Source: Rattus norvegicus (lineage: Eukaryota; Chordata; Mammalia; Rodentia; Muridae). Taken from it: a DNA stretch of 64,000 nucleotides. Below the pieces are notes generated by a model, which made no database searches, was not told the origin of the DNA, and saw only the letters and a program-made list of their open reading frames with translations. The stretch lies in contig NC_086031.1 of NCBI RefSeq assembly GCF_036323735.1, positions 36,514,225-36,578,224 on the forward strand. The letters are read 5' to 3'. Shown here in pieces: positions 35,840 through 46,555 of this stretch. The position numbers and the translations under genes were made by a program. Numbering within the stretch: position 1 is the first letter of the stretch; every line of letters starts with the position of its first letter.

Positions 35840-36280
35840 CTGCCAATGACATATGTTTTATTCTCATTTCCTACCATTTTGCTCTATCATAGGAGGGAAC
35901 ATTTGAGCAGCTCCCAAACTGCCATGACAGGCATTTCTCACTTCTTTCCAGCTCTCCAGATATTATAATTATAAATGATCATGTCTTAGGGGAGCTTTGA
36001 AATTTAATCTTCTATGAAAAAGTTTTAATTAATTTTAATCACCTTACAGTTCTTTTGTTCACACACACTTGACAGAGTTCACTAAATATTTCTTTGTTAC
36101 CCTGTGGTTTGAGTTGATCTATGAGAAGTACTTAGGGGATTAGAGTTCCTCTCTGTTTTGACTTTACTTCCCTGATTTAAAGAGGTGGTAAGACTTAGTT
36201 GTTTATTCAACCTACTGTTCTTGAACTTCTTGCTTGCTAATATAGTTATGGAGTTTTAAAATTAGTTTCTTTAATTAAAT
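35840..36280. other. No gene; left flank of the young L1
   Basis: AT-rich low-copy DNA. Confidence 0.5.
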
Positions 36281-36284
36281 CTCA

Positions 36285-36953
36285 ACAATTCCTGAGGCTG
36301 CAGAGCTGAAAAGACCACCAACACTGCCCACCCCTGCCCACATCCCTGGCCCAAGAGGAAACTGTATAAGGCCTTTGGGTTCCCGTGGGGGAGGGCCCAG
36401 GAGCGGCAGGCAGGACCACTGTGTCTGAGACACCAACGGAAACTGAAGGAAACAGACTGGATAAACAGTTCTCTGCACCCAAATCCCATGGGAGGGAGAG
36501 CTAAAACTTCAGAGAGGCAGACACGCCTGGGAAACCAGAAGAGACTGCACTCTGCACAGACATCTCGGATGGCAGAGGAAAACACCAAACGCCATCTGGA
36601 ACCCTGGTGCACTGAAACTCCCGGAAACGGTGGCGCAGATCTTCCTGGTTGCTGCCGCCTCAGAGAGCTCGTGGGCAGCACCCTGCGAGCAAACTTGAGC
36701 CTCTGGACCACAGGTAAGACCAACTTTTCTGCTGCAAGAGACCTGCCTGGTGAACTCAAGACACAGGCCCACAGGAACAGCTGAAGACCTGTAGAGAGGA
36801 AAAACTACACGCCCAAAAGCAGAACACTGTGTCCCCATAACAGGCTGAAAGAAAACAGGAAAACAGGTCTACAGCACTCCTGACACACAGGCTAATAGGG
36901 CAGTCTAGCCACTGACAGAAATAGCAGAACAAAGTAACACTAGAGATAATCTG
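36285..36953 (+). promoter_or_regulatory. L1 5' UTR (internal promoter region)
   Basis: A GC-richer stretch precedes ORF1, as expected for an L1 5' UTR, which in this family drives transcription from within the element. No clear tandem monomers are seen here. A strong 5' splice-site-like sequence, CAGGTAAGAC, occurs at about 36710-36719. Long antisense open frames across the region (for example 36759-36271) follow from base composition. The exact left boundary is uncertain by 20-30 bp. Confidence 0.7.
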
Positions 36954-38141
36954 ATGGCGAGAGGCAAGTGCGGGAACCCAAGAAACAGAAACCAAGACTA
37001 CATGGCAACATCGGAGCCCAATTCCCCCATCAAAACAAACATGGAATATCCAAACACACCAGAAAAGCAAGATCTAGTTTCAAAAACATATTTGATCATG
37101 ATGCTGGAGGACTTCAAGAAAGAGGTGAAGAACTCCCTTAGAGAACAGGTAGAAGCCTACAGAAAGGAATCGCAAAAATGCCTGAAAGAATTCCAGGAAA
37201 ACATAAATAAACAAGAAGAGGCCCATAGAGAGGAGACACAAAAATCCCTGAAAGAATTCCAGGAAAACATAAATAAACAAGTAGAAGCCCATAGAGAGGA
37301 GACACAAAAATCCCAGAAAGAATTCCAGGAAAATACAATCAAACAGTTGAAGGAATTAAAAATGGAAATAGAAGCAATCAAGAAAGAACACATGGAAACA
37401 ACCCTGGATATAGAAAACCAAAAGAAGAGACAAGGAGCTGTAGATACAAGCTTCATCAACAGAATACAAGAGATGGAAAGGAGAATCTCAGGAGCAGAAG
37501 ATTCCATAGAAATCATTGACTCAACTGTCAAAGATAATGTAAAGCGGAAAAAGCTACTGGTCCAAAACATACAGGAAATCCAGGACTCAATGAGAAGATC
37601 AAACATAAGGATAATAGGTATAGAAGAGAGTGAAGACTCCCAGCTCAAAGGACCAGTAAATATCTTCAACAAAATCATAGAAGAAAACTTCCCTAACCTA
37701 AAAAAAGAGATACCCATAGGCATACAAGAAGCCTACAGAACTCCAAATAGATTGGACCAGAAAAGAAACACCTCCTGTCACATAATAGTCAAAACACCAA
37801 ACGCACAAAATAAAGAAAGAATATTAAAAGCAGTAAGGGAAAAAGGTCAAGTAACATATAAAGGCAGACCTACCAGAATCACACCAGACTTCTCGCCAGA
37901 AACTATGAAGGCCAGAAGATCCTGGATTGATGTCATACAGACCCTAAGAGAACACAAATGCCAGCCCAGGTTACTGTATCCTGCAAAACTCTCAATTAAC
38001 ATAGATGGAGAAACCAAGATATTCCATGACAAAACCAAATTTACACAATATCTTTCTACAAATCCAGCACTACAAAGGATAATAAATGGTAAAGCCCAAC
38101 ATAAGGAGGCAAGCTATACCCTAGAAGAAGCAAGAAACTAA
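36954..38141 (+). CDS. L1 ORF1 protein, intact, 395 aa
   Basis: ORF1p is the trimeric RNA-binding chaperone that coats L1 RNA in cytoplasmic particles and is needed in cis for retrotransposition. The 395 codons are uninterrupted. Residues about 1-50 are a basic, polar N-terminus starting MARGKCGNPRNRNQ. Residues about 50-205 are a Glu/Lys/Gln-rich coiled coil containing a 66-bp (22-residue) tandem repeat (37182-37347, plus a partial unit before it). About 212-310 is the RRM (NIRIIGIEE at about 217), and 310-372 is the C-terminal domain (WIDVIQTLREHKCQPRLLYP). The ATG was chosen because it matches the start in the L1 at 52443. The element cannot move by itself because ORF2 is broken, but this protein could be made if transcribed. 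Confidence 0.95.
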   Translation: MARGKCGNPRNRNQDYMATSEPNSPIKTNMEYPNTPEKQDLVSKTYLIMMLEDFKKEVKNSLREQVEAYRKESQKCLKEFQENINKQEEAHREETQKSLKEFQENINKQVEAHREETQKSQKEFQENTIKQLKELKMEIEAIKKEHMETTLDIENQKKRQGAVDTSFINRIQEMERRISGAEDSIEIIDSTVKDNVKRKKLLVQNIQEIQDSMRRSNIRIIGIEESEDSQLKGPVNIFNKIIEENFPNLKKEIPIGIQEAYRTPNRLDQKRNTSCHIIVKTPNAQNKERILKAVREKGQVTYKGRPTRITPDFSPETMKARRSWIDVIQTLREHKCQPRLLYPAKLSINIDGETKIFHDKTKFTQYLSTNPALQRIINGKAQHKEASYTLEEARN

Positions 38142-38200
38142 TCGTCTTTGCAACAAAACAAAGAGAAGAAAAGCACACAAACATAACCTCACATCCAAAT

Positions 38201-40818
38201 ATGAATATAACAGGAAGCAATAATCACTATTCCTTAATATCTCTCGACATCAATGGCCTCAACTCCCCAATAAAAAGACATAGATTAACAAACTGGATAT
38301 GCAACGAGGACCCTGCATTCTGCTGCCTACAGGAAACACACCTCAGAGACAAAGACAGACACTACCTCAGAGTGAAAGGCTGGAAAACAACTTTCCAAGC
38401 AAATGGTCAGAAGAAGCAAGCTGCAGTAGCCATTCTAATATCAGATAAAATCAATTTTCAACTAAAAGTCATCAAAAAATAAGGAAGGACACTTCATATT
38501 CATCAAAGGAAAAATCCACCAAGATGAACTCTCAATCCTAAATATCTATGCCCCAAATACATGGGCACCTACATACGTAAAAGAAACCTTACTAAAGCTC
38601 AAAACACACATTGCACCTCACACAATAATAGTAGGAGATTTCAACACCCCACTCTCATCACTGGACAGATCATGGAAACAGAAATTAAACAGAGACGTAG
38701 ACGGACTAAGAGAAGTCATGGGCCAAAGAGACTTAACGGATATTTATAGAACATTCTATCCTAAAGCAAAAGGATATACCTTCTTCTCAGCTCCTCATGG
38801 TACTTTCTCCAAAATTGACCATATAATTGGTCAAAAAACGGGCCTCAACAGGTACAGAAAGATAGAAATAATCCCATGCGTGCTATCGGACCACCACGGC
38901 CTAAAACTGGTCTTCAGTAACAATAAGGGAAGAATGCCCACATATACGTGGAAATTGAACAATGCTCTACTCAATGATAACCTGGTCAAGGAAGAAATAA
39001 AGAAAGAAATTAAAGACTTTTTAGAATTTAATGGAAATGAAGGTACAACATACCCAAACTTATGGGACACAATGAAAGCTGTGCTAAGAGGAAAACTCAT
39101 AGCGCTGAGTGCCTGCAGAAAGAAACAGGAAAGAGCATATGTCAGCAGCTTGACAGCACACCTAAAAGCTGTAGAACAAAAAGAAGCAAATACACCCAGG
39201 AGGAGTAGAAGGCAGGAAATAATCAAACTCAGAGCTGAAATCAACCAAGTAGAAACAAAAAGGACCATAGAAAGAATCAACAGAACCAAAAGTTGGTTCT
39301 TTGAGAAAATCAACAAGATAGATAAACCCTTAGCCAGACTAACGAGAGGACACAGAGAGTGTGTCCAAATTAACAAAATCTGAAATGAAGAGGGAGACAT
39401 AACTACAGATTCAGAGGAAATTCAAAAAATCATCAGATCTTACTATAAAAGCCTATATTCAACAAAACTTGAAAATCTGCAGGAAATGGACAATTTCCTA
39501 GACAGATACCAGGTACCGAAGTTAAATCAGGAACAGATAAACCAGTTAAACAAGCCCATAACTCCTAAGGAAATAGAAGCCCTCATTAAAGGTCTCCCAA
39601 CCAAAAAGAGCCCAGGTCCAGACGGGTTTAGTGCAGAATTCTATCAAACCTTCATAGAAGACCTCATACCAATATTATCCAAACTATTCCACAAAATTGA
39701 AACAGATGGATCACTACCGAATTCCTTCTATGAAGCCACAATTACTCTTATCCCTAAACCACACAAAGACCCAACAAAGAAAGAGTACTTCAGACCAATT
39801 TCCCTTATGAATATCGACGCAAAAATACCCAATAAAATTCTGGCAAACCAAATCCAAGAGCACATCAAAACAATCATCCACCATGATCAAGAAGGCTTCA
39901 TCCCAGGCATGCAGGGATGGTTTAATATACAGAAAACCAGGGGCTGAGGATTTAGCTCAGTGGTAGAGCGCTTACCTAGGAAGCGCAAGGCCCTGGGTTC
40001 GGTCCCCAGCTCCGAAAAAAAGAACCAAAAAAAAGAAATATAGGGAAAACCATCAACGTGATCCATTATATAAACAAACTGAAAGAACAAAACCACATGA
40101 TCATTTCATTAGATGCTGAGAAAGCATTTGACAAAATTCAACACCCCTTCATGGTAAAAGTCTTGGAAAGAATAGAAATTCAAGGCCCATACCTGAACAT
40201 AGCAAAAGCCATATACAGCAAACCAGTTGCTAACATTAAACTAAATGGAGAGAAACTTGAAGCAATCCCACTAAAATCAGGGACTAGACAAGGCTGCCCA
40301 CTCTCTCCCTACTTATTCAATATAGTTCTTGAAGTTCTAGCCAGAGCAATCAGACAACAAAAGGAGGTCAAGGGGATACAGATCGGAAAAGAAGAGGTCA
40401 AAATATCACTATTTGCAGATGATATGATAGTATATTTAAGTGATCCCAAAAGTTCCACCAGAGAACTACTAAAGCTGATAAACAACTTCAGCCAAGTGGC
40501 TGGGTATAAAATTAACTCAAATAAATCAGTAGCCTTCCTCTACACAAAAGAGAAACAAGACGAGAAAGAAATTAGGGAAACGACACCCTTCATAATAGAC
40601 CCAAATTATATAAAGTACCTCGGTGTGACTTTAACCAAGCAAGTAAAAAATCTGTACAATAAGAACTTCAAGACACTGAAGAAAGAAATTGAAGAAGACC
40701 TCAGAAGATGGAAAGATCTCCCATGCTCATGGATTGGCAGGATTAATATAGTAAAAATGGCTATTTTACCAAAAGCAATCTACAGATTCAATGCAATCCC
40801 CATCAAAATACCAATCCA
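38201..40818 (+). pseudogene. L1 ORF2 (endonuclease/reverse transcriptase), broken and truncated
   Basis: ORF2p nicks DNA and reverse-transcribes L1 RNA. Visible are the apurinic-like endonuclease start (SLDIN, Asn 18; QETHL, Glu 45), VGDFNTP at 38631, SDHHGL at about 38888, and RT motifs including SLDAEKAFDKIQHPF, RQGCPLSP and FADDMIVYLSD (FADD at 40412-40423). Four lesions are present: a 2-bp deletion at about 38479 that shifts the frame at a taa, a nonsense codon TGA at 39381-39383 (an arginine codon in the related L1 copy at 54.7 kb), the ID insertion at 39940, and loss of about 440 C-terminal codons after 40818. The segments between the lesions (38718-39383, 39486-39947, 40058-40900) remain open, so decay is recent. 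Confidence 0.95.
39940..40036 (+). mobile_element. ID element 4 inside L1 ORF2
   Basis: The head GGGGCTGAGGATTTAGCTCA is followed by the B box GGTTCGGTCCC, 'agctccg', and an A-tail with AAGAACC. The target-site duplication AATATACAGAAAACCA / AATATAGGGAAAACCA (39924-39939, 40037-40052) is 16 bp with two mismatches. It lies in the N-terminal part of the RT domain. Confidence 0.97.
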
Positions 40819-40829
40819 ATTGGTATTGG

Positions 40830-41361
40830 TATTGGTACCAAGACAAGACAGCCTTCTCTGGGATAAGTTTGAAGTTAGTGGTTCAGCTGTCACTTCATAA
40901 AGAAATCTCAATGTTGAATAAGGTCAACAGTTTCTAGAAAATGCAAGAACACTCATGGACCTCCTTGTGGCAGAGTGGATTTAGTGGTCACCTGGACTCA
41001 TCTGGTAATGTGTCATATCCTCTTAGCTGCTGATACTGAGTTAAGTTTCTCTGGGGAAGAAGGATTGCAGATGAGAGGATTCAGTGTGGTCTAAATAGTT
41101 TCTTAGTTTACAGATACAATACACTTTAAGACACTTTACAGTTCTGTAATAGGCACCTGTTTCCTTTCTAAGCAGCATTTACAACCATAAACATTCCTAA
41201 TCACTTTAGTGTCTACACTTTCCTTCAGAAGTAAGGATATGACCACCATCCTAACGATCTAATTTCTGTACTTATGTCTCCTCCAGTTATATATAGGCTC
41301 CAAGAATGATGCTGGTATGCAATGTGTCCTAGTCATTTTGGGTGCATTCCAGCCTTACACA

Positions 41362-41363
<2 letters not shown>
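40830..41363. other. No gene; right flank of the truncated L1
   Basis: Low-copy sequence. No L1 3' UTR resumes here. Confidence 0.5.

Positions 41364-41405
<42 letters not shown>
41364..41405. repeat. (CA)n microsatellite
   Basis: About 21 CA units. Confidence 0.95.
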
Positions 41406-41407
<2 letters not shown>

Positions 41408-41409
41408 CA

Positions 41410-42755
41410 CACTTCAGAGAACATATTTCATTGTCTGATACTGTAGTTCAAAAATTTCTATTCTTTTTCCACATTCCTCAATTTTTCTAGGCTTCTAATC
41501 TGGTACAAGTTCCAGTGTTCTTTTCCAGTGTTAAACTTTGTATACTAAAAGAGTGGCCCACCTAAATAAATTTAGTTTTATACAACTTCATAATTCCATG
41601 GATTTGCAGTATCGAGACTCATTTCCCTCTCCCTCTTCTCAAGACTTTCTATAGATTTTGATTAACTCTATAAAAAATTAGATATGATACGTTTTTTTAA
41701 TTTTTTTATTTTGTTAAGAATTTTGCACTTCTTTGTCTCTGGTTTCTCAGTGTAATGTATAAAATGGAATTTTGGAAAAATTAAGAGAGTTTCCAGATGA
41801 CCCTTAAGCACAAGGTCATGGTAGTCTTCACTAAGGAGTAAAGCATTTTTGTCTACTTTGATGATCTAAGGTTTCAAGTGCATTTCAGGGTCTCTCAGTT
41901 TGGGTTTTAGAGTGTATTTCGTTCTTGTCCAGATCCTTGGGATTGAGAGGGCAAGCTACTGGGACTCAAAGTTCACACTTATACAGTGTGTTCCTGCATT
42001 CCTGACTGTGGCTTCTCAATGCAGGGGGTCATCTTTATAAGGTATCAAAAGCACCTCAAATCTGCCACTTAATTGCCACTTCATCACCTCTAGCCTCTAT
42101 TTTAATTGCTAATTCTTAATGAATAAGTTACATAAGAATGTTTCACTTATCAATGTATTAATACAATGTAGTGTCAATTGCTCTCATTCATGGCAATTGC
42201 CCCCGTCTGAAATTTCAAAACCTGTTCATTTCTCTCTCGTCATCACAGAAACCAACCTGGAGAAAGCAGCATCTTGGGAGACATGTTTTTATATTTGAGA
42301 ACTGGGAGATTGGCTGTTTCTGTTAGCCCAGACTCTGATGCGTCTTTAAGCCCACTTCTCCCTATAGAAGCAAAACAATTTTTCTTTTGTTCTTACCTCG
42401 CATGCCTTCCCTCCTCATTCACCTTCAGTATATGGGTGACAGAATTGGGTTTTTTCTAGGTCACTGTGAAGTTTTACTTCAAAGAAACCTTCTGAAAATA
42501 TTTGAATAGGAAACAATTTTAATACATAAGATTGGTACTAATGCGATTTTGGTATTTAGTTTAATGAGTCTTAGTGTCACTTAATGAACAGAGATTAAAA
42601 ATGAAAGCAGTGTAACCAACAGGAGACTAACCTGGCACATTACTTACATTATCTCAGAATGGCCATCAAATCATTTTTTAATGAATAAACTGAAGTTAAA
42701 TTTAACATAGGTGATATGCTTCATTACCAGTGTCCTTTCTTGTTTTAGAAATTGT
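41410..42755. other. No gene or recognised repeat
   Basis: AT-rich low-copy DNA, T-rich near 41690-41720. Confidence 0.45.
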
Positions 42756-42965
42756 TCACGGGCCAACACAACGGTGTAACAGGGGAAGACATCACACAAA
42801 CTGGCTACCTCTGCACTCTCCTCAAAACCTACATGAAGTCTAAGGAGAGAATCAACTCCACAGCGTTATCCTCTGGCCTCCACATGTGTGCTGTGATATG
42901 AGTGACTTCAAGCATTCAAGACCTATAACAACAGCAACAGCTGCAGCAGCAACAGCAACAATAGT
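42756..42965 (+). mobile_element. B-type SINE 3' fragment followed by a (CAACAG)n patch
   Basis: 'gagaatcaactccacagcg' and 'atcctctggcctccacatgt' match the 3' body of B3/B4 SINEs. A short CAA/CAG-rich stretch follows at 42926-42962. Confidence 0.45.
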
Positions 42966-43195
42966 AATATAAAAATGAATCGTTCTTACTTCCTGAGTAA
43001 TTATATATCTTTGGCTTCTAAATCTTGCTATGCACATTAATGAGACTTAGCCATGGTTTGTGTAAAAAAAATGACCCTTTTAGATACTTATTTTCATTTC
43101 ATTCAGATTAATAGCTTAAATATCCCAAACAAGGTTAATCAAAGTACAAAGCAAAGAGAAACAACAAATTACCTTCTTTAATATTTAAGTTTAAT

Positions 43196-43197
<2 letters not shown>

Positions 43198-43242
<45 letters not shown>

Positions 43243-43354
43243 GTCTGTCTGTCTATCTATCTTCCTTCTATCTATCTGCCTACCTGCCTGCCAGTCTGCC
43301 TGCCAGTCTGCCAGTCTGTCTGTCTGTCTGTCTGTTTATCTATCTATTATCATC
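43198..43354. repeat. (CTAT)n/(CTGT)n/(CTGC)n compound microsatellite
   Basis: About 11 CTAT units are followed by mixed CTGT, CTGC and CCAGT units, then CTGT and CTAT again. Confidence 0.95.
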
Positions 43355-43523
43355 ATCATCTATTTTGATGTGTGTATCTGTGTATGTGTGTATTTATCTA
43401 AATATGGGCCATTATGCTATTTTTAATGTCAGAGGACAACTTGGAAGGGTCAGGTCATTCCTTCTAACTTGTTATTGACCTCAAGTAGTCAGCTCACCAT
43501 ATTCTTTCCCATTGTTTACTGTA

Positions 43524-43527
<4 letters not shown>

Positions 43528-43583
<56 letters not shown>

Positions 43584-43586
43584 GAA
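43528..43586. repeat. (GA)n microsatellite
   Basis: About 28 GA units, with GGGA and GAAA interruptions near the end. Confidence 0.95.
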
Positions 43587-43935
43587 ACCCGTAGTTACCC
43601 TTAACTTGTCACTGGCTCACTGTATTACTGAGTAGCTCACTTTGACAGGCATCCTTGGGCTGATATTCTTATATCAACTAATCTAAGTAGGATTAATGGC
43701 CTTTACTTTCATGCTTTGAAATATTCCCAGACACGTTTGAAGTGTTTATAGATTGTCTTCTTAAGTGGTTAGTCTTTTTCTCTACCTTTTCACCAGTATC
43801 TAGTGTAAAACAAGTATATTTCTCATGTGTCTTGGCTAGAAACACTTAAATGCTGATGCTTAAGATTATGTAGGTTGTCTGTTTTGTGTGAGTATTCACA
43901 CAAAACAATTCATCATTATAGTGGTATTTTTCTAA
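43587..43935. other. No gene or recognised repeat
   Basis: Low-copy sequence. Confidence 0.45.
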
Positions 43936-43937
43936 GC

Positions 43938-44130
43938 TTTATTTTGGGTACTAGAAATTAAACACAGGGCCCCTTGCATGCTAGGCAAGCACTCTACCAA
44001 AGAGTTTCTTTTTTTTTTTTTTTTTTGGTTCTTTTTTTCGGAGCTGGGGACCGAACCCAGGGCCTTGCCCTTCCTAGGCAAGTGCGCTACTACTGAGCTA
44101 AATCCCCAACCCCCAAAGAGTTTCATACAC
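43938..44130 (-). mobile_element. Old ID/B4-like SINE head hosting ID element 5
   Basis: The reverse head 'gggccccttgcatgctaggc' and 'aagcactctaccaa' at 43967-44000 belong to an older tRNA-derived SINE. It is interrupted at 44008 by a young ID element and resumes after 44112. This is a SINE-in-SINE insertion. Confidence 0.6.
44009..44112 (-). mobile_element. ID element 5 (minus strand)
   Basis: Reading the minus strand gives GGGGGTTGGGGATTTAGCTC, an A box, the B box GGTTCGGTCCC, 'agctccg' and an A-rich tail with AAGAACC. A perfect 12-bp target-site duplication CCAAAGAGTTTC lies at 43997-44008 and 44113-44124. Confidence 0.97.
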
Positions 44131-44289
44131 AAGACCCATGTATAATCTCTGTTGACTTGGATCTTGACAGAGTTTTCCTAAAATAGCTGGGCTAGCTACT
44201 CACTCTGTAGATCATATAAATTAGCAACTTGGGATCCTACTGATTAGGTCTACCTTGCATCCATCTTATAGCACTGGCTTACCATTTCT

Positions 44290-44380
44290 GGTATCTTGGC
44301 TTGATGGAGAGGGATTGAAGCTGGGGCTGTTTGCCTGATAGGCTAGCATTCTATTAAGAGAGTTACGTCCTCAGCCTCCT
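44290..44380 (-). mobile_element. Worn ID/B4-like SINE head
   Basis: In reverse, 'gggattgaagctggggctg', 'tgcctgataggctagcattc' and 'gtcctcagcc' follow the tRNA-like head layout. Low confidence. Confidence 0.4.
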
Positions 44381-44633
44381 ATGGATTGATTTCTTTATTC
44401 ATTTTTCTGAAGTGGACTGAAAATTGCTCCAATTTTTTTCTGTCCCTAAATTAGGAGAAGGAGCTTCTTTTAGATAATAGACCCTCTAATTATTTTTCTC
44501 TTAAGAGGAATCAGACCACATTCGCAACATCTTTCCTTATATAGAGAGATAAAAGTAAAGTGTGATGTTTAGTGGCCTTAGGATGTCCCCCACCCACACT
44601 TCTTGAAGCTATATGCACACTCAAGATAAACTT
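44381..44633. other. No gene; spacer before a solo LTR
   Basis: Nothing recognised. Confidence 0.4.
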
Positions 44634-45145
44634 TGAAGGAATTCTAGACAGCTCATGCATGGCAAACATGGTTCTTGCAGACCTTGCCCTTTTTTTACAT
44701 CCCATCTGCCTTGCTAAAGCCATTAGATTACATTCCTAAAACCAGTCACCAACATCTATTTCCTTATTTGGCTACTTTCTCCCTCTGAGGCTGACTCCCA
44801 GCATTCAACTATCAATGTATATAAGTCCAGCAATCAAAAGCCCTCTTTGGCTCACCTAAGTCACATGCCTAATTAAAATTAAACACTTCATTCTAACATT
44901 GGTTTTCCTATTGTACCTTTATAAACCATCATTTCTCTATGTGCCATGTCTGTCTATCTAGAGATAGTCCTTTGTTTTCCCCAACAAAATTGTCTCTGCC
45001 ATGTCCCTTGTTCCCTTACCCTTCTCTGTCTTCCTGTCTTCTATCTTCTGTCTTCGTTTCTTATTTCCTGCCCTTTGTCCTTCTGGGGCAAGTAATTTGT
45101 GCTGATAGCTTTGTATTGGGGTTCCTGAGTGAGTGCTTGCTAGAA
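44634..45145 (+). repeat. Solo LTR related to the ERV at 24-31 kb
   Basis: It starts near TGAAGGAATTC and contains the shared blocks 'gttcttgcagaccttgccc', 'atttccttatttggc', 'aaagccctctttggctcacc', 'taattaaaattaaaca', 'cctttataaac' and 'ctttgtccttctggggcaag'. It is most similar to the 3' LTR at 30206. No internal retroviral sequence adjoins it, so it fits recombination to a solo LTR. Confidence 0.65.
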
Positions 45146-45535
45146 TGTAGGAAAGATTATCAAATGGTATAGAGATTGCTCACCTCATGAAAACCTGTGA
45201 ATCAGAAACATCTTTTGTTCTCTGGAAATAATGGTTCTGTCCCTTCAAGCCCTCATTATGCTTATGGTCAACATGCTCATCTCCCATGCTCATGGATAGG
45301 CAGGATTAATATAGTAAAATTGGCCATTTTGCTAATGCTTTCTAACTGCAAGGCCTCATCTTGGCTGGCTGTGGTCACTAGTCTACAATACTCCCCACAA
45401 AGCTCATCTTAATCTTGTCATTTCTAGGAGCCTTCTATTCAATAATACCATTTCCTATAAGTCTGGAATGAACTGCAACTGCTTAACTAGTAGCTTTCTG
45501 TGAAAGCCATATGGTCCATTTAACTGTTTTAAAAT
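45146..45535. other. Low-copy DNA with a 54-bp L1 fragment at 45283-45336
   Basis: 45283-45336 is nearly identical to 40718-40771 of L1 ORF2 (TCCCATGCTCATGGAT, GGCAGGATTAATATAGTAAA). It has no A-tail and no extension on either side. Nothing else is recognised. Confidence 0.6.
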
Positions 45536-46482
45536 TTAATTTTATTTATTTATTCATTCATTTCTCTTATAATACATCCCAACTACAGCCTCTCTTTACT
45601 CCCCTCATCCAAATCTCCATACCACTTCCTGTCTTTCCCAGATCCACTATTCCTCCATTTTCTTTTATAAAGTTCAGGCCTCTCAGTGACAGCAACAAAG
45701 CACAGCGTATCAAGATGCAATAAGGCTGGTCATAAGCTCTCATATCAAGGCTGGATAAGGCAGTAAGTAGGAGGAAAAAGGGGTCCCCAGAGCATACAGA
45801 AGAGTTAGAGACAGTCTCACTCCCACAGGTAGGAGTGCCACAAGAACACTGTGCTACACAACCATAACATATATGCAAAGGACCTAGTTCCAACCCATTC
45901 TTGTTCCATGATTAGAACTTGGCTCTGTGAGCCACTATTAGCCCTGCTTCATTTATTTTGTAGGCTGTGATTTCCTGGTGTCATTCCTTTCTCTGTCTCC
46001 CACAATTCTTCCTTTCTGTCTTCTGCAAAGTTTCTGAGCTCTGCCTAATGTTTGGCTCTGGGTCTCTGCATCTGTTCTTATCTGTTGCTAGAGAAAAATT
46101 CTGATGACAATTGGGATAGACAATGATCCCATGAATATAGTGGAATATCATTAGGAATCATTTGATTGACTTTTTTAGAGAGTCATGGTAGATTTTTACC
46201 CTAGGTCTCTGACCCATCCAGCTTCTGGATCCTGGCTGTCTACACAGTATTGGACATAGGCTTCTTCTCATGGTGTTAGACCAGTCATTGGTTTGGTACT
46301 CAAACAAACTCTGAGACACCATATAGTCAGTTCATCTTGCAGTCAGGCAGGAAAAGGCAGTTTGTGGGTCATAAATTTTGAGGCTGAGTTGATGGCTGGT
46401 TCAAGTTCTGTATTCTCAGTTACTAGGAGTCCTACTTAGTATCAACCACATAGATTCTGAAACGTTTCAAACCCCATATTTC

Positions 46483-46485
<3 letters not shown>

Positions 46486-46555
<70 letters not shown>
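46486..46555. repeat. (CT)n microsatellite in the Lx element
   Basis: About 35 CT units with one TT interruption. Confidence 0.95.

Larger units (their letters stand above)
36285..40818 (+). mobile_element. L1: Rat L1, 5'-complete-looking, 3'-truncated
   Basis: It contains a GC-richer 5' UTR (36285-36953), intact ORF1 (36954-38141), a 59-bp spacer and ORF2 from 38201 to truncation at about 40818. It is the least diverged L1 in the window. Missing are the last third of ORF2, the whole 3' UTR and the poly-A tail, which is the opposite of the usual 5' truncation. The loss must come from a later deletion or an atypical insertion. The break falls in a small palindrome (40807-40827). ID element 4 lies inside ORF2. 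Confidence 0.95.

Noticed and set aside
35662..35968. Frames with poly-His/Thr or poly-Cys/Val
   Set aside because: They come from the (CA)n microsatellite.
36271..36759. 162-codon minus-strand frame
   Set aside because: It is antisense to the GC-richer L1 5' UTR, with no independent gene evidence.
37157..37723. 188-codon and other minus-strand frames across ORF1 and ORF2 (also 38831-39400)
   Set aside because: They are shadows of the L1 coding sequence on the opposite strand.
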